A DNA stretch of 64,000 nt from Sipunculus nudus (GCA_026874595.1 CM049317.1:14380882-14444881), one strand, 5' to 3'. Numbered from the stretch's first letter, positions 25,182-38,275 are shown. The notes: a model not told the origin generated them from the sequence alone. A program made the numbers and translations.

Positions 25182-25553
25182 CAAAATAACAAAAAATAAG
25201 GTGGCGCCACCACATTTCGGGATCTGACAAAACCAGTCATGGTGAATATGTAAGGCAAGATTCATGACAATCCATGCATTAATTATCAAGATATTGGAGG
25301 TTTTGTATCATTTTTTTTTATTATTCTGGGGGTTACTTTCAAGCCCCATAGCTCGGAGGATATAAGTAGCAGTGACCTAATTTCAGATTTCCAAGGAGAC
25401 TTTTTATTGACCTTCCTAGATGTTCATTTAGAAGATTCTAGGACCAGCAGTTCTGATTTGTGCCCTGCAAACGGACGACCGGAGGGCCGGACGGACGACG
25501 GACAAAGCGCCATTCCTATACCTCAGTTGACTAACAGTCACCTGAGCTAAAAA
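23946..25553 (+). mobile_element. Family E element, copy E2
   Basis: The left end is ACTAGCGACCCATGGGTC then GACGCTCAGCTG; the right end is GACTAACAGTCACCTGAG followed by CTAAAAA. The interior holds alternating roughly 140-bp units, each with a GTGACCTTGACC-type motif (about 24412, 24550, 24690, 24833), then a GGAC/AGAC simple tract (about 24957-24995), a (TA)n microsatellite (about 25124-25178), a GGTGGCGCCACC palindrome (about 25200) and the GGAC-rich subterminal tract. It aligns with E6 along most of its length. Non-coding. Confidence 0.8.
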
Positions 25554-26699
25554 TGTTTCCTCATTTCTATAAACCTTTTGTCTTGTTAAGTTTTAATCTG
25601 TAACGATTCTTGGTTAAAGCATTGGTATATTAGTTAGATGTTCATGCTCGCATTTAATGTAATTGATAAGATAAGTACTTATTGACAGAGTTTTTTTTTA
25701 TCATTTGATCTAATTGATTACTGATATATAACTTAGTAAGCTTATTATTTCATCAACAGCACAACTCATTTTACGAAAATTTGACGAATAGGATTCAGAT
25801 CGAGATAAACATCAACACAGGAGGGAAGAAGAATACCATTGACAATAAATGGTCTTCTAATTAGAATAGATGATGAGTGTATGATACGATTTACATTGAT
25901 AATCGCAGTTAGCCAAGATTGGATGAATTTCTTATCTGGCTGAGCTGGGCAAGTCTGAAATATGAACATAACAGATTGCAGTCCTACTGCCAACTAAAGG
26001 GGATATGTGTTTGGTCTAATCCAGATTACAATGGCGATCTGGGCCTGCCCCGTTAAAAACTGCTTCTGGAAAACAAAAACGACCCGGATGAAGTTTAGAA
26101 GAATTAATGATTGTTTTTATTCTCAAGTAGGTGGACACATGGTAATGGTAAGAGTATTAGTTAGTTACCTGAAACCCAAATGAATTATATTTTAAGTAAT
26201 CTTATCATGATTCCATTAGGGTATGACAGAATGGATTTAAAGGAAGTAATGTGCATATGCATGGTCGTTTAACCAAAATACATTTCTACATATTTATCTG
26301 TAAATATTTATGTAAAAACAGTCCTAGTCCTTCAGTAGTTGTATGTCCAGTTTTATCACCATCGTACAAGGGCACCAAATTTTGGCAGGATTTACATAGC
26401 ATCGGATCATGTCTTAAAAGGTCTGATTACAATACTTTGCTCTGGCGCACCCTGGTGGTCAAACCCAGAGAATCTTGCTATACAAAGCAGCGGTTACACG
26501 CAAAGTTGTCTGGGACGACCGCAGTGTGTAATCGCTGCGTGAGGAGCATACGATTACGGCTAACTATTGATTACAAAATGCAAGGTTCAATTTACGAACT
26601 TGCTGAAGAGTCTTTTTGTCCGAACTCTCCACAAATATCTATATCTCTGTCCCTAGTGAACTCGCTAATATGCCTCTGGTAAAAAGGTTGTCACATGTT
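25554..26699. other. Mostly unique DNA; one weak exon candidate
   Basis: On the plus strand an acceptor-like CATCAACAG (ending near 25758) is followed by 35 open codons to a TAG near 25866 (HNSFYENLTNRIQ...). It could be a terminal exon but the length is easily reached by chance. The larger open frame at 26251-26682 has no protein-like signature. Confidence 0.25.
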
Positions 26700-29133
26700 T
26701 AACAAGTGACCCATGGGTCATGACGCTCAGCTGCCAAGCATGACCTGCGACATCATGGGCTGCAATTCACAACTTCTAGTAAAATTGTTGTAGAACCTAT
26801 ATGCCAATTTTGTTTAAACTTTCTGCATTGCCATAAATTCTTATCATATATGTCTGGTTAAAACATAGTGAATGATGGTCTGAGGCAAAATGTATGGTTG
26901 TTGAGCTATCAGGAACTAATCCCACAGCTTGCTCGATACATTTCAGTCTCAAAAGGAATACCACACAGGCCACATATAAGATCAAAATATAGCAAAAGAT
27001 CAAGGAAATCCATGCAAGAATTATTGTGAAACGGGTGCTTCCATATTAATTTTTATTCAATACAAGCCAACTGTACTGAGCTTTCATAAATGATGGTCAT
27101 ATTTATTAAGAAATCTTTGACCCAATGCAAGATTACATTAATATACATCCCACTGCATTCACTTTAATAGTTCTTGAGATAATATGTTCTAAAGGAATTT
27201 AAAGATGGCGTCCTGGTGGCCATATTGGATTCCTGAGAGGTCGGAAATTGAACAACAAACATCCTCTAAAAGGGACCAAACATCATAAAAATCACAGAAA
27301 CTGTCCTGGCAAAAGGATTTCTAAAATGGCTACCTGGCAGACATAATGGTTTTCTGACAAGTCACACATCCTCCAATAAGACACTAAACTTGTAGCAATT
27401 GCTTCAAAGAATGTAACAGTTATGAATGTCCAAAACAATTCAAAAGGCATGATCAGGTTGGAGAGCTCTCATATCAGATTTATGAACATGCAAATGTAAA
27501 AAGTGCAAGTCCAATTTGTTTTAATTATCAGCTTGCTATTCAATGGGGTCAGCAGGGTAGGTAAACTCAAAACCTAAAAGAAAAGAAATGCAGAAAGCAT
27601 CACTAAGAGTCTTATAATCAAATAAAGCCATCCTAAATCCAGGTACAGACCCACATATTATCAGAACAAACACTTGCTGGTATATCTGATGATTTGTATA
27701 ATAATATTCAGATATCTAGAAAACTAAGTTTATTGCTATGATTCCATGATATAAACTGCAAAATGTTCCCATCATTTTATAAATCAGTAGCTAAACTTAA
27801 CACTTAACTCTCATAGTCCTAATGCCTGGCCAAAGCATTCCGGCAACAGTGTTTTTGTTATGCACTAATGATATATCCTTATCACTCCATGAGCTGATAC
27901 AAAAGGGAGTCATATATCACAAGTGTCACTGACAATTATGGGCACATAGTGAGATATACCAGTTGTGAGTGCCATATGGTTATATATACAAGAAAACAAG
28001 AAAAATAGAGATGGTCTACAAAATAAGTTATTGTGAACATCTCTGACCTATGACCTTGGCCTTTTGCCCACATATCAACTAGATTCTTTCTAAATGATGG
28101 GTAACTACTAACCACTTACATCTGGCCGGGTGTAATTACTTGGCAACCAATGAGTGAATAACTTAGACCTGCAACCTTTAACCTCCTGACCAGCTGACCT
28201 CAAAATCAATTAGTTATTTCTTCATGCAAAAAGACCCATATATATGAAGTTTGAATCAAATTCAGTGATGCATAGATGTGGCAAATGTGAAAGACTGAAG
28301 GTTTGGGTTGAACAGTTTCACTTGAAATATGTTCACAAGCATTTAGAACAATATTGTGACCTTGACCTTTGACCTTTGAACTCATTATCAATAGGCTTCT
28401 TCTGCTATTGGTAGGTAAGCCATATATGACAGATGGAAAGTATAGATTGAAAAGTTTGCTGAAAATGACTCCACGCAAGAAGAGGGTGCTGTGAACTTGA
28501 CCTTTGACCTCAAAAACAACAGGTCTTTTCCCCTGTTGGCAGAGAAGCGATATCAGTGCTGAAAGGTTTGGAATGAAAGGTCTAGCTTGAAATGTGTCCA
28601 CAACCTTTTCAAAGAAGTGGATCCTGTGACCCTGACCTTTGACCTTGTGACCTCAACATCTATAGGATTCTTCTCCCACTTAGTAGGTGAGCTATATGTG
28701 AAAGATCAAAGAATTGGGATGAAAGGTTTGGCTTAAAATGCATCCTGAGGCTTTTCAAAGAAGTTGGTTCAGTGACCTTGACCTTTGACCTTGTGACCTC
28801 AAAATAATTATGGTTCTTCCCTTGTTGGTAGGTGAGCTGTATGTGAAAGATGGAAGGTTTGGGATGAAAATTTTGGCTAAAAGAATTATTTCTCGGGGGT
28901 GCAAACACATCCCATAACTTCGAGAATATAGGTCGCAGTGCCCTAATTTCAGGTTTGCAAGGAGATCTTTTTAGAACCTCTAAGACTGCATAGGGTTCAT
29001 GGCCCTAGCCCCTATGGTTACGATTTGTGCCCTGCTAACGGACGGACGGCCGGCCGGACGGACAGACGGAAGGACGCAGGACAAAGACCCATCGCTATAG
29101 CCCAGCATGACTGAAAGTCAGCTGAGCTAAAAA
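26700..29133 (+). mobile_element. Family E element, copy E3
   Basis: The left end is AACAAGTGACCCATGGGTCA; the right end is GACTGAAAGTCAGCTGAG followed by CTAAAAA. It is the inverted partner of E1 over about 2.4 kb. The right half has tandem units of about 140 bp with strong GTGACCTTGACCTTTGACC motifs at about 28357, 28494, 28625 and 28773, then a GGACGGCCGG-type tract at about 29035-29075. Non-coding. Confidence 0.82.
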
Positions 29134-30020
29134 CGATGATAAAAGTTAACTTTTAGTTGCTATAGAAACCATGAAACACATACTTGGTGTCAAAATAGTG
29201 TAATCCTGTGTCTTGTGATAAGGCAGTAAACTCCCAGTTGGCCCAACCATAATATCTGCCCCGCGTGACCTGTCCAAAGGTGATCCTGTGCATACCGATT
29301 AATTTCCACCTTTGCAGCTCCAACATTCATCATTGAAACATTTGTATAGTCTGTTGTAATTATCCAACTTGTACATGTAGGACAGATTCTAGATAGCTAT
29401 CCATGCCAACAATTGTCAAGCGGTACTTACTGTAGCTATACTCTGTTCCAACGCCCCTGTCCACCTTCCCGCAACATTTCTTTCAATGTTTTAAAGTGGC
29501 ATAATGTTATCCAGAACAGAAGTTTTGATCAGCAACATTGAACACCAACACCAGACAGCGTAACTGCGAAGGTGTTGAGAACGTTTAACAGAATGATTTC
29601 ATGTCGCCGAACTTCAACTCCCCTATATATCATTACATGAAACTTTTTGAAATTGATAAATAAGATCCCAGAAACTTTTTAGGTCTATTCAAACTTTCAA
29701 AATACGTGTTTAATATTTGAGATTTTATCCAAAACGGTTCAGATACCTGCCTTTCGGTGGGCCTCTAGATGGACAATTGATCGCCATAGCTCATTTACTT
29801 GGGACGATCAGGTGAAATTTTTAATAGTGAATTTCTCAACTTTTTTAATAAGACGGTGGAGGCAGGTTCAGGTAGGAAAGAATTATCAATTGATCTTTCC
29901 TGAGGACACACATTTCGATCCTGTTTGTTAGCCGGTCCGTCATTGGAGTGACATCTAGTAACACCGCTGGTGCCCGTACAGAGACACTGTAAGGAAGGGT
30001 TAATTAATTTGGGCATCATC
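29134..30020 (-). other. Unique DNA with two weak exon candidates
   Basis: On the minus strand an acceptor CCTTCCTTACAG precedes an open frame from 29986 to a TAA at 29795 (starting CLCTGTSGVTRCHSNDG); a GTAAAT donor overlaps the stop. A second frame at about 29175-29345 encodes aromatic-rich peptide (RYYGWANWEF) ending at a GTATGTG donor, and a neighbouring frame across the same bases is also open and protein-like, which could mean a frameshifted relic. No family recognised for either. Both may be chance. Confidence 0.22.
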
Positions 30021-30641
30021 CATGCGTAGGTTTATAAATAAAATTAATAGTTTTGGCCGTTGACCATTGTAGGATTGTAGAAAATCAATTTTATTGTTTG
30101 CATGTCCACGTTTTAACCAGAACAGTCGTCTATGCTAAAAGCTAGAAGAAACTTATCATATTCGGAGGGCAAAGCTTAATCATTCCTTTTCAAGGGCACA
30201 CAAACTAAAAGGCAAATGTTTTTATGTATAAACCTAACGATTGCGCACACCAAAGTACACTTTTAGAGGCTAAACATGGCAATGAAAACATAAACAATAT
30301 GAAACATCAAAAAGACTTTGGCTCATTTGTATAAAATATTTATTGTATTGAATCTTAAATTAGTATATAATGGTTCTTTATGCCTTGTAAATCTCCTGGT
30401 TACATACACAGTACACGTGCCCTATAGAACGGCACAAACAGATTGTTTATCAACAAACGTATACTGGTGAGCCATCCCGTGGCACTTTACAACGTAGCTA
30501 TAATGCAGTGCCCAGTGCTGGTAATAAATATTCATATATCATAGATAATGAGGGTGAATGGCGACACGTGGAAAAATGCACAGCTTACGCTAAACATATA
30601 CAGCAAACCCTGTACATGAACTGTGGGTGCGTGCGCATTTA

Positions 30642-30773
30642 ATGAATATGCATGCAATGTCATGCTACTGAAAAGTTCATGAATATGCAACATGAGGTCA
30701 TACTACAACTGGTCATTCATATCAACATGAATATGCATACAAAATGACACACAGTCAGGTCATGAATATTCAT
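30642..30773. promoter_or_regulatory. Cluster of four ATGAATAT(G/T)CA sites
   Basis: ATGAATATGCAT at 30642 and 30727, ATGAATATGCAA at 30679, and the perfect palindrome ATGAATATTCAT at 30762. These are octamer-related words of the kind bound by POU-homeodomain dimers. The surrounding bases are not repeats of each other, so this is not a simple tandem array. Function is inferred only. Confidence 0.3.
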
Positions 30774-31765
30774 CTGCTACAACAACAGACTGCTCCTAAC
30801 TCCTTATATGCCCAGTTATGAAATATAATGGGAACAACTCCCACAAACAAAAGAATCATTAAGCAAAACTAATAATGATAACAAACTGAAGAAACAGATT
30901 AACTTTTCAGTAAAACACTTGGCTATTTGTAAACTGTAATCAAAACATTAAGTGTTGTCTGGTACTATACAGGAACTGTTCGTGTATGTTTGTTGATCTT
31001 ATCAATTTATCTTACTGTTATATGAAATCTTTATTTTATATGAAGGTGATTTAAATTTTTATTGTGCTAAACAGAAACTGTTCATGTAAGTTTGTTTGTT
31101 TTTATAATGTGTTTTATTGTAAAATGAATACAGAAGATTTGAAAGAAATTTCTAAAATTTGTTATTTTATCATTATGGTAGTCAATTCCACACACAAATG
31201 CAAGATTCAACAAAGCAATTCATTGTACTCTCCAATTAATAAAACGGCAATTTTAAAGGACCGTACAATTTAATATTTTTTCAAATGCTTAAACCAGATG
31301 TTGTTATTTTTTATCTTACCTACTAATTATGATTTTTTGATTCTCTGAAAGAAAGCGATCATTAATATTAAACATTTCCATGTCACCTGGAAAAGCCTTT
31401 TGTTTAACAAGTTTTCCTGTCATGACTATTGTTCTTTTTGTCACGGTGTGCAATATTCAAAGATTTACAAAAGGCTCCCATACGACTGAGCTTTGCAATC
31501 AAAAATGTACATGAAACCTTCAGCTGGTGAATGTATTTTGCATGTGTGAGCATAAATGGACGAGTGGAAACAGTAATATAGAAAAGTGCATAACACAAAT
31601 GAAAAAGAGTACTGTGGTTTTGTTTAGGTCTGCATTATTTTGTGTGTAGGTGTGTGTTGCATGTAACATTTTGAATAAGCACAATATGGTACCATATTTT
31701 CATAAATCGCTGCCATCTATGGACACAGAATCCATTCAACTGATTGTTTACTTCGATTACAACAG

Positions 31766-31825
31766 ATGCACAAGGTCATGTTCGTGCATCCACCCACCAT
31801 ATCCCTGGTGCCCTCTGTCAGTGAA
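31766..31825 (+). other. Possible 20-codon cassette exon
   Basis: Exactly 60 open bases (MHKVMFVHPPTISLVPSVSE) between AACAG and GAA|GTAAGTAAC on the plus strand, phase 0 at both ends. The donor is strong, the acceptor pyrimidine tract weak. No partner exon is identified. Confidence 0.2.
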
Positions 31826-34800
31826 GTAAGTAACTAAGCTTTCTTTGAAATAATGAATCGCCCTATAATTTATTCATACCTGAAAATTAATGTAGAATTA
31901 CAAAATTATATAGAACTCCTTCACAACAATTTTGTGCATTATTTTTTCCTAAGATACTGAGCAGCTGAATAAAAAGTTACACAGATCTCTTTGACACCAA
32001 ACCCTTATATGAAGTATTTTTTTTTCTTGTTCTTTCAGTTTTTAACAGGCCAATTTCAGCTGAAATGTTAAGACAGCAGAATCTTACATTTCGAAATATT
32101 ATAAGGGGATATAAGTCTAAAAACGGGGCAGTGAGGTAGAAACTTCAACAAATCCCTAGTTTCTACTGGTTTACAAATATATCAATCATATCCATTGTTC
32201 TAATTAAATATTAGTGGGCTTTAACTGAAAACTGTGTTCAGAGTGAGGGCAGCGCTGTATATATGTGGTTTGATTTTGAACTCTGCACTAGAACTCAAAT
32301 TGTGAGAACTGTTGAACAGAGGCATGAAATAAATGGAATTTAAAAAAAAGAAGAAAAATACTGAATAAAACAGGACTCACAACCATGGTCGAATAATAAT
32401 GACACACACACTGTAACTAATAGATAAACAAAAACAAATCAACATGATAAATCATTAAAGGAGACGGGGTGAACCCCCTTGCTTGGCAAAGGTGAAATAC
32501 ACGGCACACAAGAATAAATTATGGTGAACCACTTTGAGTGGAATCCTGACCGGACGTGAAATTCACACAGTCAGATGAGCGTTCTCGGAGAGAAGAAATT
32601 TACATACAAGAGGGTGAAACTATCTACAGTCTTATTGCCTATATTAGATACAACATTGCATGGGTATATAAGCCGTTAACAGTTACATATTTGTAAAAGC
32701 AATAATTGTACAGCTATAAACAATGTAAAACAGCAATTCATTTGGCATACAATTAAAAGTAAGCATACATTATGTGCAGCAGTGCAGTTAACATTATTTA
32801 CAATCAAAAATACACTATCACACATCAGATGATGATTGTAGCTTTAACCCTTTTTTTCACGGGTTGGTTTAACCCTTTCTGGGCCAAAGCAGGTATGAAT
32901 AATTTTAGTTTTTTTTTCCAACAGACTCTTTAACAAACTCACAACAGAACGTGCATTATACATTTATCACTCTTCAACAACTTGTCAGCCAACACACTGA
33001 CATTACCAAAATACACAAGTATCCCTGCTTTATGTTTCATGACACCTGCTTTGTTAACAAACACCTGCCTCCTTAAGACCAGGTAAAGTAGCATCAGACT
33101 CCCAGGTATGTTATACACACCTTTATAAAACTATTATCTCTCTATCTGTCACCCTTGTTGTCAGCCTGTAATATTTTGTAATATTCTTTGACAAGGCCTG
33201 TTCACATTGCATGAAATCACATTTCAATAATTTTGTTAAATCTGTGCAGAAAGCACAGGTTGAATGCATGTTCACAGCAGACACCTTTTGGACCCATTCC
33301 TGCTGTTGTACATTTCTTTAACTATTTAAAAAATAAATCCATTGAACCTTCTTGGATTGTCACTTTAACATTTTATACATTATCAACTTTGCTTCCACAT
33401 TTTGTTTGTAATAACTTAAACACATTCAAGTGACTATGATGCAGATATGAGTATATGACTCACATACCAAGGCTTACTTACATTAACTTACGTGATGATA
33501 ACTATGTCAGTAACTTGTATAAGATTCTGATGACAGACTTCTTTGAAGTGCAAGTTCTCTCATCTTTTGTAATTTTAACACACTCTTTAGGTGCAGCTTA
33601 AAAATTCACTGAATTCAGTTTTCTGATTTAAATAATTTTTGGAATATCCCAGAAATAAATTTAACATATTTTTTTTTCAAACTGATGATTAAAATATAGA
33701 ACAAATCCATTTCATACACCTATTTCTAAATTTGTGACCTAGAGTGGAGCCAAAAATTTTTTTTAATACATGCAACATTATTCATACTTAACTTTTAATT
33801 CAAAATCTTCAGCTTTCACTAGACATTTAAATAAGTGCATGTTATGAATATTGATAATGAAATTAAATATCATATAAGCTTCTGTTTCGAATTTTTTAAA
33901 TGACCAAAATTGCAATTCTCCACCCTAAATGAAAGAGAAACCTTTCATACTATCATTTTCTTGAATACATCAAATGTGTTTACAAACATGAACATTTACT
34001 ATTATTTAAACATTTATTTCTATGTGGTTTTAATCAATCTTTATTACACTTCCTTTAACTATATTTAATCCTGGCTTTAGGCTGATCATCAAACATCTGT
34101 GGGTATAAATGTGAACCTGGGGGAGCCCAGCCAGATTTCATGATGTTCTAAATTCTGATGGGTCATCTATTCATGCATGGCAGATTCAATTGATAAATGT
34201 AAAGGAAAACATTTTTCCTCAGATGTTCTTGCCAAACTCCTATGTGAATGTTACAGAATTTCTTAGAATTTCTATCACTTAGCTTGGGTTTTACCTAAGA
34301 ATTATTATCACAGAAGCCACATTCCCTGAAGAAATCCATGAACTGTATGGATGGAAATGCAATTTAATAACAGATTTGGCTTAATTTCAATTTATATTTG
34401 ACACCCACAATCATGCAAAAATACTTTATACTTGTTTGACAGAAAGTAAAAAAGTCCTGCAAAAGTTATCAGTCAGGTTAATTACGGCAGTCAGCCATAA
34501 TGTCAATTTCAAATAGGTTAGGAAGTCAATTTCCTGTAATATGCTGTCAATTTCAGTGGTAATTTCACTTTGTAACAATAGTGTTGATTTCTAACTTTGA
34601 ATACACTTTTTTCTTAATTAAATAACCTGTCAACTAATTCACAAAAATTAACCAATTAAGAATCCAAGATTGACAATTCTCTTTAGACAGTTCACATGCA
34701 GACACATTTGTTGTACATTACAATAATCTGGATTTTTGGACTGTTTGTCCTGTAGATTATCACAGTTTGTGACCTTTGAAATCTCAGGAAAATTTTTTGT

Positions 34801-35024
34801 GAAAAAAAAAATTATTTTTTGAAGAAGCTCTGTTGTAAGTACAATGTACCTAGCAAAAAAAAAATGTCCAATTCATGAACTCCTATAAGGGGCAGAAATA
34901 TGGACAACTAGCTAGAGCTTCTGCAGTTGAAATTTTTTTCAAGTGGACAGAATTGATATTGATTTTCAAATCCCTAATTATTTAGTAAAAGATTTGTCCT
35001 GCATATTTCAGCATAATTAATGCC

Positions 35025-35110
35025 ATCATGATGAGGTGAACAACAATGCCTGAAGTCAAAAGAGGTCATGGGTTCAAAACCCAGGTCACCCAATAAAGCC
35101 TGCCACATCA
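35025..35110 (+). repeat. Possible tRNA-derived SINE head
   Basis: Contains a B-box-like GGGTTCAAAACCC flanked by GGTCAT and AGGTCACCC, as in a T arm. The A box upstream is poor. No SINE body could be followed. Confidence 0.3.
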
Positions 35111-37041
35111 CATTCAACGATTCCTGGAGCATGGAGATTCTAACCTCGATACGCACTTGAATGCAGCAGTTTTAACAATATCATCTGGATAATATGAACA
35201 ACCATTCACATATGCATTTTTGTGTGTGTCTGTGTGTATGCTTATCATTTATATTACAGTCATTCACTTCTCTCTGTGGTGCTAATTCTTTCCAATGTGG
35301 TCATGTAACTGTGACACAAGATTCGATGCTCTGTTTGTTCCATCATGCATAGCATAGTACAGCAAAGCCCACTCCTATTCCTTGCTATTCTACAAACTAT
35401 AAATCAATAATAAAGTCTGGTCAATAATAAACCAAATACAGTTCTCCTATCTGCAACTGACCTTTCATTAATGATTATATCCTGGACATTTCATGCAGTC
35501 AGTTTTCTTCAGTGATATATAATGCTGTTACAATATCTATACATAATATATTATTTCATGTGAAGAGGGATCACATGGACATATGCATTAAGCATGTGTC
35601 CCCATCTGGTGGCCTTTTGGTGTACTACAGGAAGGTACAACAAGGTTTTCATTTTGATCAGTACAAATTCATCTCATATTTTGGTGGATGTATCCAAATC
35701 ACTGGTGTCAATGACAGTGAGAACAATTTGTGCATGTGGTTTAATACATATAAATGGCTGGTACTGTTTTTCAAAAAGTTGAAAAAATGCCATGTTCACA
35801 AACTTTTCACATTGTTCAGATTGTTGAGTAGTCAGATATGCAATTGCTGGTTTTTATGAAAACAAAGAGTATTAAATGAAACCTATTCAGTTATCAATGA
35901 CTTAAATGACTCAAAATCTCCATTGTAACATCAATCAACAATCCTGCCATGAGAAAGGAGTAAGTAAACCCATAAATTCTACAATTTACATTACTTTGTC
36001 CTTTGTCTTCAAATTAATCAAACTTCTCCCAGTGTTAACCTTCATTATGTTATAACCACATCAATAATTTGTTACGCCATGGAAAACAGTTTAACCAGCT
36101 ATGTAGTAGCCAGGAGGCCATGGAAAGAAATTTTAAATTCCAACAATTTCTGTATTTTGAGGACATTTCATTTTTCCATCTTTGACCTGTATAATTTATA
36201 AATCTTGTAATAGTTCCGAACTTTATAAAGAATTCATCTGAAACGCAATTAAACACCAACAGTGAGACAGATAAAGCCTTCGATACTAAACCACGAACCT
36301 CCTCATTTAAGCTTTCGATATTATAATTAACAAGTCTTCCAAAGATTCACAGCTACCTCATTCATTGGGCGCATGATATAAAACAAATGGTGGAAGGGAT
36401 ATTGCAGCTGCACCATTAAACAAATCTTTGATGACTGGATAAAGTTGTAATAATGACAGCACAGCCATGTACACAGCCATGTACACAGCCATGTACTATT
36501 TGGTGTAGTTTTATAGGTTGATTGAACTTTAAATGAGCAGGGTTTGCACTGCTGGTGTACAGATCTGTTTGAATTTTGCATTTTTAATACAATGACATTT
36601 TTCCCTACAGACCCAATGTGCACAGTTGTCTGCATGTGCAATCTGTATGACTATGCATATTGCCATTGCCAGTATATGGTCTTCATGCATTTATTGGTCA
36701 TTTCCATCATATGACCAATCATTAAGTTATCATATAATCTGAACAGTCCAATCTGCTCAAGTCCCTGTCTGAACATCCTTGTTCATGTGACTTACTGAAT
36801 AAGGATGTTATCCTATACTCGAGAAAATCTGGTCATGTGATCATCAGCTTCAGCTCTTCTGCACTAATGTCATGGTCCAACTTATGTGATTCCTTTCCTT
36901 CCTTCCATGCTTGACTCTGGCACCATCTGCAGGGAGATACACTCACTTCAGCTCCATCTGGTGGGAAATTTGCTCACCTTTCAGGTAGGAAATTTCCAGC
37001 CCAGAAAACTGGATACTTATCTTGTACAGCTCCTTTAAGGT

Positions 37042-37189
37042 CTAGTACTTGGACTTTCGGCGACGATTATTTGTCTGATGACCATCCAATGACAACCTGA
37101 TGTAGCCATCTTGGTTGCCTTGGTGACCATCAAGTTCCTGCATCATCTCATGTACGGCAGCATCCAGCTGTGCATTGGCTTTTCTCCCT
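37042..37189 (-). CDS. MBD5/6: MBD5/6 orthologue, last coding exon
   Basis: Acceptor TTTCTTTCAG ends at 37190. One base completes the Lys codon split with the preceding exon, then 48 codons and TAG (37044-37042). The peptide begins GRKANAQLDAAVHEMMQELD and ends in the basic tail NNRRRKSKY. The segment after the PWWP in human MBD5, as I remember it, has the same pattern (an L-x-AAIHEAM-x-ELD helix and a basic end), which supports both the exon and the reading frame. Encodes residues 1622-1669 of the partial protein. Confidence 0.93.
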
Positions 37190-37284
37190 CTGAAAGAAAG
37201 TGAGAGATTTGTGATTTCTAATGGTGAATATAGTGTTACAAGCTATTTAATTAATTGCAATCTAAAGAGTCTTCTGTGACCACA

Positions 37285-37354
37285 TACTAATAATAATAAT
37301 ATATAGTATTTATATAGCGCCAAATTCTCCAATGGACGGACTCACAGTGCAATT

Positions 37355-37397
<43 letters not shown>

Positions 37398-37830
37398 TTT
37401 CATGGAAGTCTACTCCCTGTGCCTGACCCAGAAAAAAATAATGCATATTAATTACCAAAAGCTTGCCAAAAGAGATTTTTTAAATTAGTTTTAAATGATA
37501 CAAGAGTTGGAGATTTTCTAAGAGTAATGGGAAGTGAATTCCAAACTATTGGGGCTATGAAACGGAAGGAACGTTCACCGATTTTCATATTACACTTTGG
37601 TACTTTAAGAAGATTTCAACCAGCCAAGAGCAGCGTACGCTAAGGCCGATAGGTTATTATTTTTCAGTCAAATATGATGGAAGTGAGTCATCAAAACAGC
37701 GGTAAACAAAAACAGCAATTTTGTATTGTATACGGTACTTGACGGGAAGCCAATGGAGCTGTTTGAGCAGTGGGGATGACGTGGTCGGTCTTACGCTTCT
37801 TAAGAATGAATATTAGAATATTAACCTTTT
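37285..37830. repeat. Interspersed repeat relic with TTTATATAGCGCC and (CA)n
   Basis: Begins with the TATTTATATAGCGCCAAATT word that is common at the end of invertebrate interspersed repeats, followed by a (CA)n run at about 37357-37392. It continues into a decayed stretch including GACGGGAAGCCAATGGAGCT and GATGACGTGGTCGGTCTTAC, a sequence type I know as a widely scattered repeat in marine animals. The class is uncertain. It lies in the last intron of the MBD gene. Confidence 0.5.
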
Positions 37831-37849
37831 ACTTTATCCCAATTATTCC

Positions 37850-38190
37850 CTCTGCCAGGAGGGAATGTGTTCATCCTCATTTGTCTGCCTGTTTGTGTGT
37901 TTGTTTATGTATGTGCATGTGTTTGTTCACAAAATAACTGATGTAAACATGAGCAGAGTCTCATGAAATTTTCAGGGCATTTTGATAATCAATTAGATTT
38001 TGGTGTGGATCCAGCACATGAACTGCATTCAGGAATATCATAAAAATATTCACAATGTACAGTCATCTGTGCATAAATGAACCTATGAATACAGGCCAAA
38101 TAAGTGAATGCAAACAAATGAAGGAGGCTTGCATTGCTTAGAATGCAGATTGTAGTTACAAATTTCTTTTCTGCGAAGGTGCACTTCCTG
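37850..38190 (+). repeat. Dispersed repeat family G, copy 1
   Basis: Aligns with 45846-46235: CTCTGCCAG, TGTTCACAA, AACATGAGCAGA, CAATTAGATTTTGGTGTGG, GGATCCAG, and the end GGAGGCTTGCATTGCTTAGAA. The motif order (GATTTTGGTGGTGATCC then GGAGGCCTGC...GAGTGC) belongs to a repeat I have met across several animal groups. Non-coding. Confidence 0.55.
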
Positions 38191-38275
38191 CACAAAGTAT
38201 CATAACAAATGCAATAAATTAATAACTATTACCTTTTATAAGCAAATAAATTCACTGATCTTGTTTGCTTTTTTC

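Larger units (their letters stand above)
30021..37041. other. 3' flank and probable 3' UTR region of the MBD5/6 gene
   Basis: About 7 kb, AT-rich and with fewer recognisable repeats than the rest of the window. It lies immediately downstream of the MBD5/6 stop codon (minus strand), so part is expected to be its 3' UTR. Poly(A)-signal words (AATAAA on the minus strand) occur at several places, so the end cannot be fixed. A SINE-like head lies at about 35025-35110, a 12-bp triple repeat at 36461-36496, and a cluster of ATGAATATGCAT words at 30642-30773. Longer open frames such as 35512-35859 lack protein-like content. Confidence 0.45.

Noticed and set aside
26251-26682. 143-codon plus-strand frame
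   Set aside because: No domain-like pattern, no splice support, overlapping alternative frame equally open.
35512-35859. 115-codon plus-strand frame
   Set aside because: Lies in the MBD 3' flank, has irregular hydrophobic composition and no recognisable family.
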